Part shown: one piece after another, positions 52,574 to 62,935 of the stretch
Layout of the letters: every line of letters starts with the position of its first letter
How positions within the stretch are numbered: position 1 is the first letter of the stretch
From: Piezodorus guildinii
Lineage: Eukaryota > Arthropoda > Insecta > Hemiptera > Pentatomidae
Assembly (NCBI GenBank): GCA_023052935.1
Contig: CM041297.1
Coordinates: 89,507,521-89,571,520, forward strand
Direction: 5' to 3'
DNA: 64,000 bases
Made by a program: the position numbers and the translations under genes
The notes under the pieces: generated by a model
Told to the model about the DNA's origin: nothing
Database searches by the model: none
The model's input: only the letters and a program-made list of their open reading frames with translations

Positions 52574-55509
52574 ATGAAGTTTTTACAGCTCAACTTAAAT
52601 CATTGCGAAGTTGCTCAGGATCTATTATGGCAAACAATTAGTAAGATGAATATAGACGTTGCCATACTGTGCGAACAGTACAAAGATGCCAATGGGCCCT
52701 GTTTCTAAATTGAGGACAGCTCTGGTTGAGCAGGTATTTGGGTCAAAAAAGGCCATTTCATTCAAGAAGTTCAGCCGATTCAAAGAAAAGGTTTTGTATA
52801 GATCTAGGTGGGTGGCATCTACATATGTAGCGTCTATGCATCACCAAACGCATCACAAGAAGACTTTGAAACTTTGCTAGACAGAATCGTGCTGGAATTA
52901 GAAGGATGTAATCCTGTTCTCATCGCGGGGGATTTCAATTCATGGGCAACTGCATGGGCCTGCAGATAAACCAACAGAAGAGGTGAACGCCTTCTACATA
53001 CTTTCGCATTGCTTGATATTGTTCTCCTTAATACTGGCTCATGTCCGACATTTTTTAGAAATGGAAATACCTCAATAGTAGATTTGACTTGGGTTAGCGC
53101 AAACCTTATTTCCTATGACAACGATTGGCACGTAAGTGAACATTACACGCATAGTGATCATCAGGCTGTCATCTTCAATGTCGTTGCCCCAGGTGCGGTA
53201 ACGAAAAGGTTCAAACCGCAGCCAGCAGGGTAGAATCGAAGGTCTTTCGACAAAGACTCCTTTGTCACAATGCTAGAAGGAAGAATTGAATTATTAGGAT
53301 CAGCAGAAAAGATGGTTTCACAATTAATGAGATTTATCACTGAAGCCTGTGATGCATCAATGACTAGAACCTCTTCGAAAAATAGTAAAATAGTAGTGTA
53401 CTGGTGGATTGAGGAGATCGTTGCTTTACGGCGAACATGTTTTCGTACTAGAAGACTATCCCAACGAGCGAGAGACCACCTCAACTAGGAAGATCGACTG
53501 CGGGAGTATAAGTTAGCGAAAATGAATCTAGTTAAGGCAATTAGAGAGAGCAAGCGAAACAGCTGGAAGAAGTTGTGCGAAGAGGTTGATGTAGACACAT
53601 GGGGAAGACCGTATAAAACTGTCATGAATAAACTAAAAAGTATAAGCTTGTCACCCCCTAGCTGTCCATTGTTGTTGGAGAAAATAGTAACGGAGCTGTT
53701 TCCAAGACAGCCAAAAATCGTTTTTGAGAAGGTTCAGTCTCAGGAGCAAGTGCCAGATATCACGCAAGAAGAACTGGACCTAGCCTGCAAGAGGATAAAG
53801 TATTACAAGGCATCTAGACCTGATAACATCCCAAATTTTGCCCTGATAATGGCTATCAGATGAAGACTAGAGCTTTTCGTAGATATATTTAACTCATGCC
53901 TTGGTGAGAGTATCTTTCCGATCCAGTGGAAGAAGCAACGTCTTGAACTCATTCCTAAGGGAAAAGGGCCTCTGGATAACTCCGGATCTTATCGACCAAT
54001 TTGTCTCTTAGACACTGCCGTTAAAGTACTTGAGAGGATACTATATAAAAGGTTAACTGCCTTTACAGAAGGAGTCCAAGGACTGTCTAATAACCAGTAT
54101 GGTTTTAGGGAGTGGAGGTCAACGATAGATGCTATCGGCTTTGTGACTGAAGCTGCTAGGGTGGCCATTGCAGGAAAGAGGTGGAGAAGAGGTGGCAAGA
54201 GGTACTGTTCCATAATAACTGTAGACGTCAAGAATGCGTTCAACTCAGCACGTTGGGACATCATCATGGAAGGACTACAAAAGATGGGTGTTTCACAGTA
54301 TCTTGTAAACATTATTGGAAACTATTTTACGGATAGGATCCTAAGATATGATACTGATGCGGATCAGAAACTTTAAGACATAACATGTGGCGTGCCGCAG
54401 GGATCTGTCCTAGAGCCATTATTGTGGAATATTATGTTTTACGCAGTGCTTAGACTCTCCATGCCAGAAGACACAACTACGGTCGGCTTTGCTGATGATC
54501 TAGCCATAGTAGTTTGTGGAAAACTATTGGAGGAGATAAAGTATAATGCAAACAAGGTCATAACAACGATTCGTAATTGGCTGTCAACAGTAGGGCTCCA
54601 GCTTGTTGAACACAAAACTGAGGCAGTTTTCGTCACAACCAGAAAAGTTAGATAAAAAAAATTTTACACTAACCATTGGAGATTACGACATCGAGTCTAA
54701 GCCGTCTATTAGATACCTCGGTGTTCAGCTTGACGCAAGACTTAGGTTTGATGATCATTTGAACAACGTTAGCATGAAAGCCCTAAAAGTAACAAATGCT
54801 CTATGCAGAATCATGCTGAATATTAGCGGCCCTAAGATGTGCCGAAGAAGGCTTCTGGCCAGTGTTTCTAGCTCCACGCTTTTATACGCAGCACCAATCT
54901 GTACGGAAGCCGTTCTGAAGACATCTTACATTCGGAAGGCCATCAGTGTGTACAGAATTAGTGCTCTTCGTGTTTGTCGTGCTTGCCGCACTGTCTCCTA
55001 TGAAGCTGTGTGTGTCATCGCCATTATGCCTCCTATTGAACTTTTTTCTGAGGAACGCGATCGAATTTTTCGAAGAAGGCAAGATGTAAATGCTCATTGG
55101 GCGACGGTTGCAAACGAAGAGAGGTCTCAGACCATAGAAAAATGGCGTTGGAATGCCTCATCAAATGGAAGATGGACCCACCGTTTAATTCCTGACTTAG
55201 CTACTTCGATTTCTAGGAAGCACGGAGACGTAGACTTCTACCTCACCCAATTCCTTATAGGGCATGGCTGTCTAAAATCATATTTAGCACGGTATAAATT
55301 GAGGATGAATCATCGTGTCCAAGTTGCCTGTCTCAGGATCAAACAGTGGAGCATACATTCTTTCATTGACCAATTTTCGCCAAAGAAAAGGATGAACTAG
55401 ACAGCATTCTTGGAGATAAAACTTGGTCAACCTAATGATGACTAAAGAGGAAAACTGGAATGGTGTGATAGAATATGCAGCGCTAGTCGGAAAGAAGCTC
55501 AGATCTTAA
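52574..55509 (+). pseudogene. R1-clade ORF2: endonuclease and reverse transcriptase
   Basis: It starts MKFLQLNLNHCEVAQDLLWQ. The endonuclease part carries DVAILCEQYKD, NPVLIAGDFNSWATAWACR (the GDFN motif near 52930) and HYTHSDHQAVIFNV (SDH near 53155). RT motifs follow: SYRPICLLDTAVKVLERILY (~53990), YGFREWRSTIDAIGFVTEA, motif A ITVDVKNAFNSARWD (~54225), motif B CGVPQGSVLEPLLWNIMF (~54390) and motif C GFADDLAIVV (~54490). The thumb has RYLGVQLDARLRFDDHL. The C-terminus contains the remnant VEHTFFH, stop, PIFAKEKDELDSILG. About ten stops and several shifts interrupt it, so it is an old copy. Confidence 0.8.
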
Positions 55510-55757
55510 GAGCGCGAAAGGAGCGGCCAGGTAAGACTTGTAAGATAAATTATATAAAGATGTCCCTTACTGAAGTAGGCACATAGCCATACTGCCCCCC
55601 GCGAAGTAATGCCTGACGGCAGTTCCGTGGGGTGGTGAAGGCGAATAGGGAGGTGGTTTTTTAGTGAGTAGGAATCTCACACTGTTGTAGGCTTGTATAG
55701 CCACATATCGTCTATGAAAGATTTTTCCCCTACCTTCAATAAAAAAAAAAAAAAATA

Positions 55758-55857
55758 ACACACACAAGCACACGCTTACACACACACACAGACCTTTTTG
55801 CGGGACTTGGTCATTTGAACTCAAAGGACCCTAAAACGTGTATTTTTGTTAAAAACT
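55758..55857 (+). repeat. Rep-1 copy d, middle part
   Basis: After the R1 poly(A) the (CA)n tract and GACCTTTTTGCGGGACTT continue, as in copy c, then AAAGGACCCTAAAACGTG. The part ends at the next insertion (55858). Confidence 0.7.
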
Positions 55858-56008
55858 CAAAACAACAACAATTTTTTATTGAGTAAAATTACAATCTGTC
55901 CCAATTTGGACATCAATAGTAGTGCTGAAAGATATCATACATACTACATTCATACAATATTTACGCAGCATAAAATTACAATAAAATATTTACACAATAA
56001 TGAATCAT
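55858..56008 (-). mobile_element. 151-bp LINE 3'-end insertion
   Basis: An 11-bp duplication, TGTTAAAAACT, flanks it at 55847-55857 and 56009-56019. On the plus strand the insert reads TTTTTTATTGAGTAAAATTAC and AATCTGTCCCAATTTGG, matching the scrap at 2823-2900. It is a 5'-truncated retroposed 3' end on the minus strand. Confidence 0.65.
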
Positions 56009-56096
56009 TGTTAAAAACTAGAATTCGAAAATTTTCACAATCGCAATAATTTCCCTTACTATATATTTCATATATAGGTAAGTGAAAGTAATAAAG
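56009..56096 (+). repeat. Rep-1 copy d, right end
   Basis: TCGCAATAATTTCCCTTACT and TATTTCATATATAGGTAAGTG, then AAAGTAATAAAGG. This matches the (inverted) start of copy b and completes the copy that began at 50390. Confidence 0.65.
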
Positions 56097-56859
56097 GAAG
56101 TTTAGACAAAAATGTTCTGTAAAACAGCTTCGTTAGGACAGATGATAATATTACTCCATAAAACTTGTTGTTTGTCCTGCACCCCCAAAAAAAAAAAAAA
56201 AAAAAAAATGATAAATAAACGAAAAACAGCTTTGAAAAGGAAACTGACATATCCACGCAACCAGGTTCGCTATCTGCGCCATATTTCAGATTACTATTTA
56301 TACAGTGGTCAAAACATTATATTATTATTTATTTATTTTTTTAAGGCATCTTCAAAGGATCAGAGGATAATCTTACAACCTTAAACCAGTCTAAATATAC
56401 TCCGGTTCCATGAAAACGTCAGATTACATTAGTTAATTAATCTAGCATATACGATGGCCCAGTCCGTCCTTTTGTTACAGACCAAGCACTACGTTCTTTA
56501 ACGAGAAGCCACCCATTAAGTGTGAGATGCTTGGATGGGTGATTAAACCATACTCATTTTACTGGATTTTTTTCTTCCCCCAGAAAAAGCAACATAAGGG
56601 AGCTTTTTTATCAGGAGATGATGAGCGAGTTTTTCTTCTTGTCTTCAGATATGCAGTCTCATTAAAGCTAAACGTCCTTTTTTTTTTCTGTATCATCTAG
56701 TGTAAGTAAAAGACTCACGGTTCAACCTATTATCGACATTTTAAAAAGCAATAAACAATTAATACTTCTTACTATTATTTTTCCAAAATAATTGTATAAA
56801 TATGAATTCTTTAAAATCAGTTACAAGCCAGTCGAACTGAAAATAATAATATGTATTTT
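56097..56859. other. Unassigned interval
   Basis: An A-run near 56186-56208 and otherwise no gene. Confidence 0.4.
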
Positions 56860-57535
56860 TTTTTTTTTTTTTTTATTCTTTTATTGATATTTACAACTGT
56901 ACACAGTACAACAAGTAAATGAGCTATTTACAGAACATTGGCTTGGAAAAGTCTTGAGAAGAATCTACCCAGTGGTAGCACTTCAGAGTATATTTGGTAA
57001 GCAGGCCCCGAGGCCACCGTCTTTACAGACGCCTCGGAGGATTATCGGGAATAGATGCCGATGAGAGGATACGGACAAGCGGGTTTGTATGGGCGGGTAA
57101 TTTGGAATGAAAGGAGGAGTATCTTTTTTGGGCAATTTCTGCAACGAGTGGAATATTCAGGTCTCTATGGATGAGTTTGTTGGTAACAAAGTACGGAGCG
57201 TCTAGGATTTGTCGAAGGATTTTGGATTGCAAGGATTGGATGCGGGAGGAATTCGATGGTTTAGTGGAGCCCCATAGCTCTATGCCATAAGTACAGATAG
57301 GTCTAATAATGGTTGTGTAAATGAGTTTTTTGAAGTATAGAGGGAGTTTTGATCGTTTGCCAAATAAGTGTTTTAATAGTCGATATCTACGAGCAGTTTC
57401 CTGTCGTCTAAGTCTTGTATGAGGATTCCATGTAAGACGTTTGTCATGATGAAGTCCAAGGTATCGTATTTGTTCTACAGTGATGAGTGGGGTAATATGT
57501 ATTTTTATTTCAAATAATCGTACATTGAATCTCAT
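56860..57535 (-). mobile_element. Jockey-like element, 5'-truncated, with RT C-terminus
   Basis: The T-run at 56857-56874 and ATATTTACAACTGTACACAG are the 3' end. The minus-strand frame 57535-57023 (170 codons) reads IRYLGLHHDKRLTWNPHTRL, YGIELWGSTKPSNSSRIQSL and LDAPYFVTNKLIHRDLNIPL, and ends SIPDNPPRRL. It is the region downstream of the RT palm and is uninterrupted, so this is the best preserved member of the family found at 38225, 40830 and 49915. Catalytic residues lie upstream and are lost. Confidence 0.75.
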
Positions 57536-57779
57536 TGAATATCACACAGGTATTTTTTATCATAGTATATTTTTCATACCATTTCCTGTACCTCTACTCT
57601 ACAACTCTGCATAACCTCTAACTCGCTCAAAACGATTAACAAACTATGCGTTTATTTACAGTTCTAATAAATACCGACGATCAGATCATAGGCTTACATT
57701 TATTAGATCTTTAAAGGGATAATAGAAAATATTAAGGAAGTATAGAAGAATTATAAAGGGAGAGTGGACACATTCAAAG
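57536..57779. other. Unassigned short interval
   Basis: AT-rich, no feature recognised. Confidence 0.4.
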
Positions 57780-57796
57780 AAAGAGTTTCCTCAATT

Positions 57797-57953
57797 AGTG
57801 AGTGAAACAAACTTTCCGTGGTTCAAGGAGTTCATTTATGGCTGGAAGACAGCACACTTCAACCTTGGTGTTGGAAGAATAAGAAGGCCAGTGATCCGAA
57901 GACCACTTCCATACCTTACAATACCTGTGGGTATCAGCTCTGTAAAGAACTGA
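57797..57953 (+). other. Coding-like segment, possible exon
   Basis: After an acceptor-like TTTCCTCAATTAG the plus strand is open for about 50 codons: SETNFPWFKEFIYGWKTAHF, RIRRPVIRRPLPYLTIPVG and ISSVKN-stop. The composition is protein-like and unrelated to the surrounding elements. A donor-like GTATCA follows CCTGTGG. I cannot identify the protein; it may be a host exon or an old relic. Confidence 0.3.
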
Positions 57954-57989
57954 TGCCAAATCCCGAAATAAATATTCAAAGATCATATA

Positions 57990-58345
57990 TTGGGTTGTAA
58001 AATAAGTTCGTAGTGGTTTATACTGGTGAATCAATAAAACATTAGATTCTTATAAATATTTTTATTCAATTATATATGATTCATTCTGATCTATTACATC
58101 TCGTCTTCTTTGAAATTGTTCATCAACAGTTGAAGGACGACCAGAGCGCTTTGCGTCTTTCAAGTCAAAATTTCCATTTCTGAACCGAGCAAGCCACTTA
58201 CGGATGGTGCTTTCGAATAAGGCTCTATCGCCATACACTCTTCAAATTTTGGTAATCGTCTGTGCAGCGGATTTTCCTTTTCGGAAGTAAAAAATTATTA
58301 AATGAAATAATGAATTTTTTTTCGCTTCCGTTTGGTGCAACCAAA
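57990..58345 (-). mobile_element. Mariner remnant (transposase N-terminus only)
   Basis: A TA dinucleotide at 57988-57989 and TTGGGTTGTAAAATAAGTTC at the left look like a mariner end. Minus strand near 58290-58090: FYFRKGKSAAQTITKI, then VYGDRALFESTIRKWLARFR and NGNFDLKDAKRSGRPSTVD. This is the DNA-binding half of a mariner transposase, with at least one stop. The catalytic half is deleted and no right end was found. Confidence 0.7.
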
Positions 58346-58600
58346 TGGAGCTGCGTGGTCTAGTGGATAGAGCACTAGCCTGCTTTTATCTTGGTTCTGG
58401 GTTCAACTACCGGCTATGAAAGAATATCATTTATTCTGTTATTCAAGCCGGGGGCGACCCTTGGGTATGGTGACCCTTCTGGGGCTGACTTAGTCTCTTT
58501 TAAGTGGGTACCCAAATAGGGGAAAACCCTGGCGGCTGAGCGCGATCAAGGCCTAATCACCTCATTACACGGCCATTGGTCTAGAAACTGGTTGGTTGGT
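58346..58600 (+). mobile_element. tRNA-derived SINE (family SINE-C)
   Basis: The head is GGAGCTGCGTGGTCTAGTGG with ATAGAGCACTAGCC (A-box-like) and TTCTGGGTTCAACTACCGGC (B-box-like). The body contains TTCAAGCCGGGGGCGACCC and TGGCGGCTGAGCGCGATCAA. It ends TCTAGAAACTGGTTGG with a (TTGG) tail. It has a different body from SINE-A and SINE-B. Confidence 0.7.
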
Positions 58601-58842
58601 TGTTATATTTTATTGGCACAAAACATCTCGGTCATCAGTGCCAGACACTCATTTTTAGAAACTAATTTAAGGTTAAATAATGAACAATTGTTTTACTAAA
58701 AAAACAAATAACAACAAAATAGTTGAAAAACAATTAAATATAAGAATAATCACTAGTAAGAAAAAATGTAACAGCATTAGCAAAAGATAAACATATATCA
58801 GGTTAAATTTAAAAAAATAAAATTAATATATATATATATATA

Positions 58843-59742
58843 TTGGGTTGATGCAAAATTAATGCAGGTTTTTAGTAGGTATTGTAAATACGCCATATCT
58901 TTACTTTAACCATATATATTTAATCAAAATAATTTCCATCTGAATCAATGCACTTTTGCCAACGTTCAACAAGCTTTCTTATTCCACCAGAAAAAAAATC
59001 CGAATCCCTGGACTCAATGAAATCACGAAAAGAATTTTCAATGTCGTCCTGGTTTTGAAAATTTTTCTCCCTCAAAAAGTTGTCCAGATGCCTGAAAAAG
59101 TGGAAGTCTGTAGGAGAGAGGTCAGGTGAATAAGGCGGATGTTGGAGAACTTCGTAGCCCAACTCGTGCAGTCGTCGAAGCGTTGGTTGTGCAACGTGTG
59201 GTCTGGCGTTATCGTGGAGCAGGATCGGCCCCTTCCGATTCATCAATGCTGGGCAAAGACGTTGCAATTTTTGAGTTCCGAGTTCCGCCGCCATTTCTCG
59301 TGTGGTTTTGGTTGGGTCTTCTTCCACTTTTGACCTCAGCTGGTCGTTGTCCAGAGCAAGATGACGGCCCCGACCTTCCTTGTCTTCGAGGTCGAAATCT
59401 CCTCTGCGAAACTTCTGGAACCAACGCTGCACCGTGCACTCATTAATAGCCCCCTGGCCCCACACTTCATTAATATTACGAGCCGTTTGCGCAGCGCTGC
59501 GCCCTAATTTAAATTCGTAAAAATAAATTTGACGAAAATCGCACTTTAGACATTTTCGATTTAAGACCTTTGAACACACTGAACAAAACGATTTTACTAA
59601 ACAAATTCATGGTGAAAGAGAGGGTATTAGATAAGGTTTGTTTTGGTATAATAATGATCAATGTTAGGATTAGCTTTGTTTACACAATTGGAATTAAGAT
59701 ATTGCAATAGAGGAAACCTGCATTAATTTTGCATCAACCCAA
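58843..59742 (-). mobile_element. Mariner transposon, cecropia-type, 900 bp
   Basis: Terminal inverted repeats TTGGGTTGATGCAAAATTAA (left) and its complement ending GCATCAACCCAA (right), with TA at 58841-58842 and 59743-59744. The transposase is on the minus strand and internally deleted. The right-hand 169 bp (59574-59742) occur again at 60200-60368. Confidence 0.85.
58920..59579 (-). pseudogene. Mariner transposase with internal deletion
   Basis: An open frame of 219 codons. The N-terminal helix-turn-helix part is kept: RQIYFYEFKLGRSAAQTARN, CTVQRWFQKFRRGDFDLED and LDNDQLRSKVEEDPTKTTRE. After MAAELGTQ the sequence jumps to KLQRLCPALMNRKGPILLHD. Mariner transposases are usually about 345 residues, so roughly 125 codons are missing, including the first catalytic Asp. 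The second Asp (LLHDNARPHVA) and the third (YSPDLSPTDFHFFRHLDNF), with the 34-residue spacing typical of mariner D,D34D, are present. The frame stays open after the deletion, so a protein able to bind ends could be made, but not a cutting enzyme. Confidence 0.85.
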
Positions 59743-60199
59743 TAATTCAAGACGCAAACTCTTCATTAATAGAACAACTTACATCCTTTCATGATCATAT
59801 ATATTTTTTTCTGATCTCTTTTATTGTTGAAAAACTCCAAACAAAGAAACAATGTTGCAAAAAAAATTAGTGCAGCAGTACAGGCCTTATCCGAATCTAC
59901 GCTACCTTTGAGGCATTTCAAGTTCGGCAGTCATGATCATAGCATCATAATTTTATTTATTTATATATTTTTTTTCATACCCTCTAGTTTTATTTACACA
60001 AAATACAAATACAAATATAATATGTACACATGTCACATTTTGTCCTTCTATTGACCGAAGGTATTCTAAGGAGGATTGCTATATGCGCTGCATGCACTAT
60101 TAACCTTTCAAGGGCTTCTATACCTTTATTTATCAATTGCAAAATTGGAGGGACCATTCTTCAGGGTTTTGGCAATAAATTGAGTTCAGACATAGTCCG
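59743..60199. other. Passenger segment between two mariner right ends
   Basis: About 457 bp with no mariner similarity. A short plus-strand frame is seen near 60030-60190 (LRRIAICAACTINLSRASIP), but no domain is recognised. Its left neighbour is the right end of the 900-bp mariner and its right neighbour is the duplicate right end. Confidence 0.5.
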
Positions 60200-60368
60200 A
60201 CACACTGAACAAAACGATTTTACTAAACAAATTCATGGTGAAAGAGAGGGTATTAGATAAGGTTTGTTTTGGTATAATAATGATCAATGTTAGGATTAGC
60301 TTTGTTTACACAATTGGAATTAAGATATTGCAATAGAGGAAACCTGCATTAATTTTGCATCAACCCAA
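60200..60368 (-). mobile_element. Duplicate mariner right end, 169 bp
   Basis: By eye identical to 59574-59742: the 5' UTR and terminal repeat of the transposon. A TA and a long (TA)n tract follow at 60369. Confidence 0.85.

Positions 60369-60425
<57 letters not shown>
60369..60425. repeat. (TA)n microsatellite
   Basis: TA repeats interrupted by CATATA, ending TATGTATGTATATA. A similar TA tract (about 58826-58842) lies at the other side of the mariner composite. Confidence 0.9.
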
Positions 60426-60427
<2 letters not shown>

Positions 60428-60960
60428 ATAAATAAAGTTAAAAATTAATTAATTAATTTAGAAAATAAAATAATTATAATTATAATAATTTTAAAAATAA
60501 TAATAATAATAGTAAAATACAATTTTCAAATCTGCTTGTAAAAGTCCATTTCCGTAAGAAAGCACATCAATTCGTCAATTCTATTTATATCGTTCCCCAA
60601 AGCTACCGCGACATTGAGTGGTATTCCCCTTTGGTTCAATTTCCCTGTGTAGAGACATTCCTCGAAAATGTGAGTAACTGTCAGGGCTCCCCCACAATGC
60701 TGACATCTTGGGGGCAAATCCTTAGATATTAAGTGCCCATGGGTTAACCTTGTATGTCCGATTCTCAGGCGGGCCAGGACCACCTCCTCTCTGCGGTTGA
60801 TGCGATTTGAGGTTTTCCAAGACATTGGCTCACTCTTAATCGCTTTCAGCTTGCTTCCATGTTTCATCCCATTTTTTGAAAACATATTCAATTAGAGGGC
60901 GCGCTAGTTCTGATGGTGTTAGCAGTGCTTTACCACGACCAGGGAGAGGTCTAGAAACTG
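60426..60960 (-). mobile_element. 5'-truncated I-clade element
   Basis: Minus strand: the frame 60891-60526, followed by an AT-rich 3' UTR with (AAT)n near 60495-60515. It carries RREEVVLARLRIGHTRLTHG, a Cys/His stretch CQHCGGALTVTHIFEEC, and GIPLNVAVALGNDINRIDEL. It is the same C-terminal block as at 17351-17917 and 5604. The 5' border is near 60945. No RT or RNase H catalytic part remains. Confidence 0.7.
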
Positions 60961-61024
60961 TACGAATCTGTACGAATATATGTAATTGAAATTCTACATA
61001 ATAAAGCAGTTATTATTTAATCAT

Positions 61025-62135
61025 TATTTATTTATTTTTTTCCGAACTAAATACCACTTAAAGGAATCTTGGTTGAAATTATTGCATAAAAGCACTTTAT
61101 GGCGTGGGCAGGCTTGAGGGAGAAAACACAAAGTGGTGCACCCTTTTGACATTAGTCAGAACTATATTTTCAGGTCAGGAGGTCCCTCATCCAACTCCTT
61201 TTCAGCCTAAGCCGAGTTATGTCTGGTAAGTCAGTTGTAGCCATGTTTTGCACAAGTTGGTTGGTTTATGTGTCCATTTAGTTTGTCGTAAAATCGTTTG
61301 TAAGTTGTTCGAACTTGGTTTGTTGTAGTTGGGATACGTAAGTCAGTATGAAGTGTATCGTTTGAAACATATGGTGGTGAGTTCGTTGCCAGTCTTAAAA
61401 ATTGCGATTGAAAGGTTTGTATTTTTCGTATGTGAGTCTTTTCAGCAGCTCCGTATATTTGGCAAGCGTAAGTCTGGACTTATAGACAATATGGATTGGT
61501 TTTAATAAATAAGTGTATACGTTAAGTTTCTGTCTGATGGGTAATTTAGAATGTCTATGAAGTATCGAATACTATAGTCTCAGTCGAAAATTTAGAGTTT
61601 TACGTTTAGTCTTGACGTGTGGGCCCCATGTCAAACTTTTGTCAAAAATAAGTCCTAAGTTTGATTGTGGTATCTGGTGATTGTCTAAATAAACTGGAGG
61701 GCAGGTTCCATGTCTAAGTGTAAATGTAACATATAGTGATTTGTCGTGGTTAACTTTTAATTTCCATTTCCTACACCAGTTTTGTACATTGTCTAAGTGA
61801 TGTTGTAAAGTCATACTGGCCTGTGTAGGGTCTGTGTTTTTAGTAATAATTGCAGTGTCGTCGGCATATGTCGCAGTCAGGATGTTTTCGTTTGTCGGTA
61901 AGTCATATGTATACATTAAGTACATAAGTAAGTTAATGTAAAGTGGGGCCAGGATAGAACCTTGGGGAACTCCTGCAGAGATTGGCTTGATTGATGAGGT
62001 CTCGGAACACTGTCGGACAGAAAAGAAGCGGTCAGAGAGAAAAGACTGTAAAACTAAATAATAAGTGCTTGGAAGTATGGGTTTTAGTTTAAAAAGAAGA
62101 CCCTGGTGCCACACCCAACCAAAAGCTTGTGTAAA
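61025..62135 (-). mobile_element. Jockey-type element, second copy, 5'-truncated
   Basis: Very similar to 41590-42590 in the same orientation. It starts (minus strand) inside motif A (TQAFGWVWHQGLLFKLKP) and contains SAGVPQGSILAPLYINLL, TATYADDTAIITK and LRHGTCPPVYLDNHQIP. The frame is open from 62114 to 61572 and then lost by small indels, with remnants of FQSQFLRLATNSPPYVS near 61390. A TAAATAAATAATG-like end lies near 61022-61040. Relative to the first copy it has a six-codon insertion after LAPL and a short deletion before LGLIFD. Confidence 0.8.
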
Positions 62136-62181
62136 CTTGTTCTTTTTTAAGTTAAGAATATATAAAATATAAATTTCTAAG

Positions 62182-62229
<48 letters not shown>

Positions 62230-62640
62230 GGTTGTTAAGGTATTTAATCAACAATCAACATAAAAACTGAAGATTTGTTCCATAGAGAACAGATAACTTA
62301 TTCCAGACTTTGAAAAATACCCAAAATAAAAAGAATTTACATAGCATTTGTGTTTGAAAAAAAATAAGCTTTAAAAAGGAGAAAGACTCCCAACTGTAGG
62401 TTTGAAACGAATAGACAAAAATATATAGTGAAATAGAAATGAAATTTAACTTAGGTAGTATAGTAAAATACCTAACCATCTTTTGTTATTTTAACTGTAA
62501 TATGCTAATCTTGCTATGTTGCTATATTAATAAATGTTTACATTATACTATATATTATTGTTTATATTCAGAGAACACGAATTCAAGAGAAATCAGGGAA
62601 AAAAAAAAATTACAATTGGGAAGCACCATATCGACTAAAT
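62136..62640. repeat. AT-rich interval with (TA)n tract
   Basis: A TA microsatellite lies at about 62189-62226. The rest is AT-rich without supported genes; frames at 62255-62479 and 62439-62648 look compositional. Confidence 0.6.
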
Positions 62641-62649
62641 CGACCTAAG

Positions 62650-62932
62650 CTGGCTCAAGAATCAAGAAGTTCTAAGAAAAGAAAAATGAACGTTCGGAAA
62701 TAGTTGCTAAAAAAATGGGTTCGGTCATCTCTAAAAGAACGGAATTTGAAAAATAGCCAAAGAGTTTGGAGTAATGGGTGCCATCAGGACGAAGAGTGAC
62801 GGAAGATTGAAGGAATTGGTCAAGCGGAATTATAAAGGGGTGAAAGTGAAAGACCTGGCGGAGAAGATTAGGAGAATGGAAAAGGCCAACCGACTGAAAA
62901 CCAGCCAACTTCTCGAGAAAGCCTTAATCTAA
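62650..62932 (+). pseudogene. Unidentified coding-like relic
   Basis: A plus-strand frame reads SEIVAKKMGSVISKRTEFEK to about 62752. After one shift it reads AKEFGVMGAIRTKSDGRLKE, RNYKGVKVKDLAEKIRRMEK and ANRLKTSQLLEKALI, then two stops. It is highly charged and helical and protein-like in composition. No family recognised; it could be part of a retroelement ORF1 or a host pseudogene. Confidence 0.3.
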
Positions 62933-62935
62933 TAA

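Larger units (their letters stand above)
51146..55757 (+). mobile_element. R1-clade non-LTR retrotransposon inserted in a (CA)n tract
   Basis: Plus-strand order: short 5' UTR, ORF1 with three CCHC knuckles, ORF2 with R1-type endonuclease (KFLQLNLNHCEVAQDLLWQ) and RT, then a 3' UTR ending TTCAATAAAAAAA. Both flanks are CA repeats of Rep-1 copy d: ACCACACACACACA to the left, AACACACACAAGCACACGC to the right. Some R1-clade families (Waldo and Mino types) are known to insert into ACAY or AC repeats. Several stops and frameshifts make this copy inactive. Confidence 0.85.

Noticed and set aside
51640..54380. In-frame stops of the R1 element as recoded codons
   Set aside because: Stops are of several kinds, mixed with frameshifts and spread over both ORFs; simple decay is more likely.
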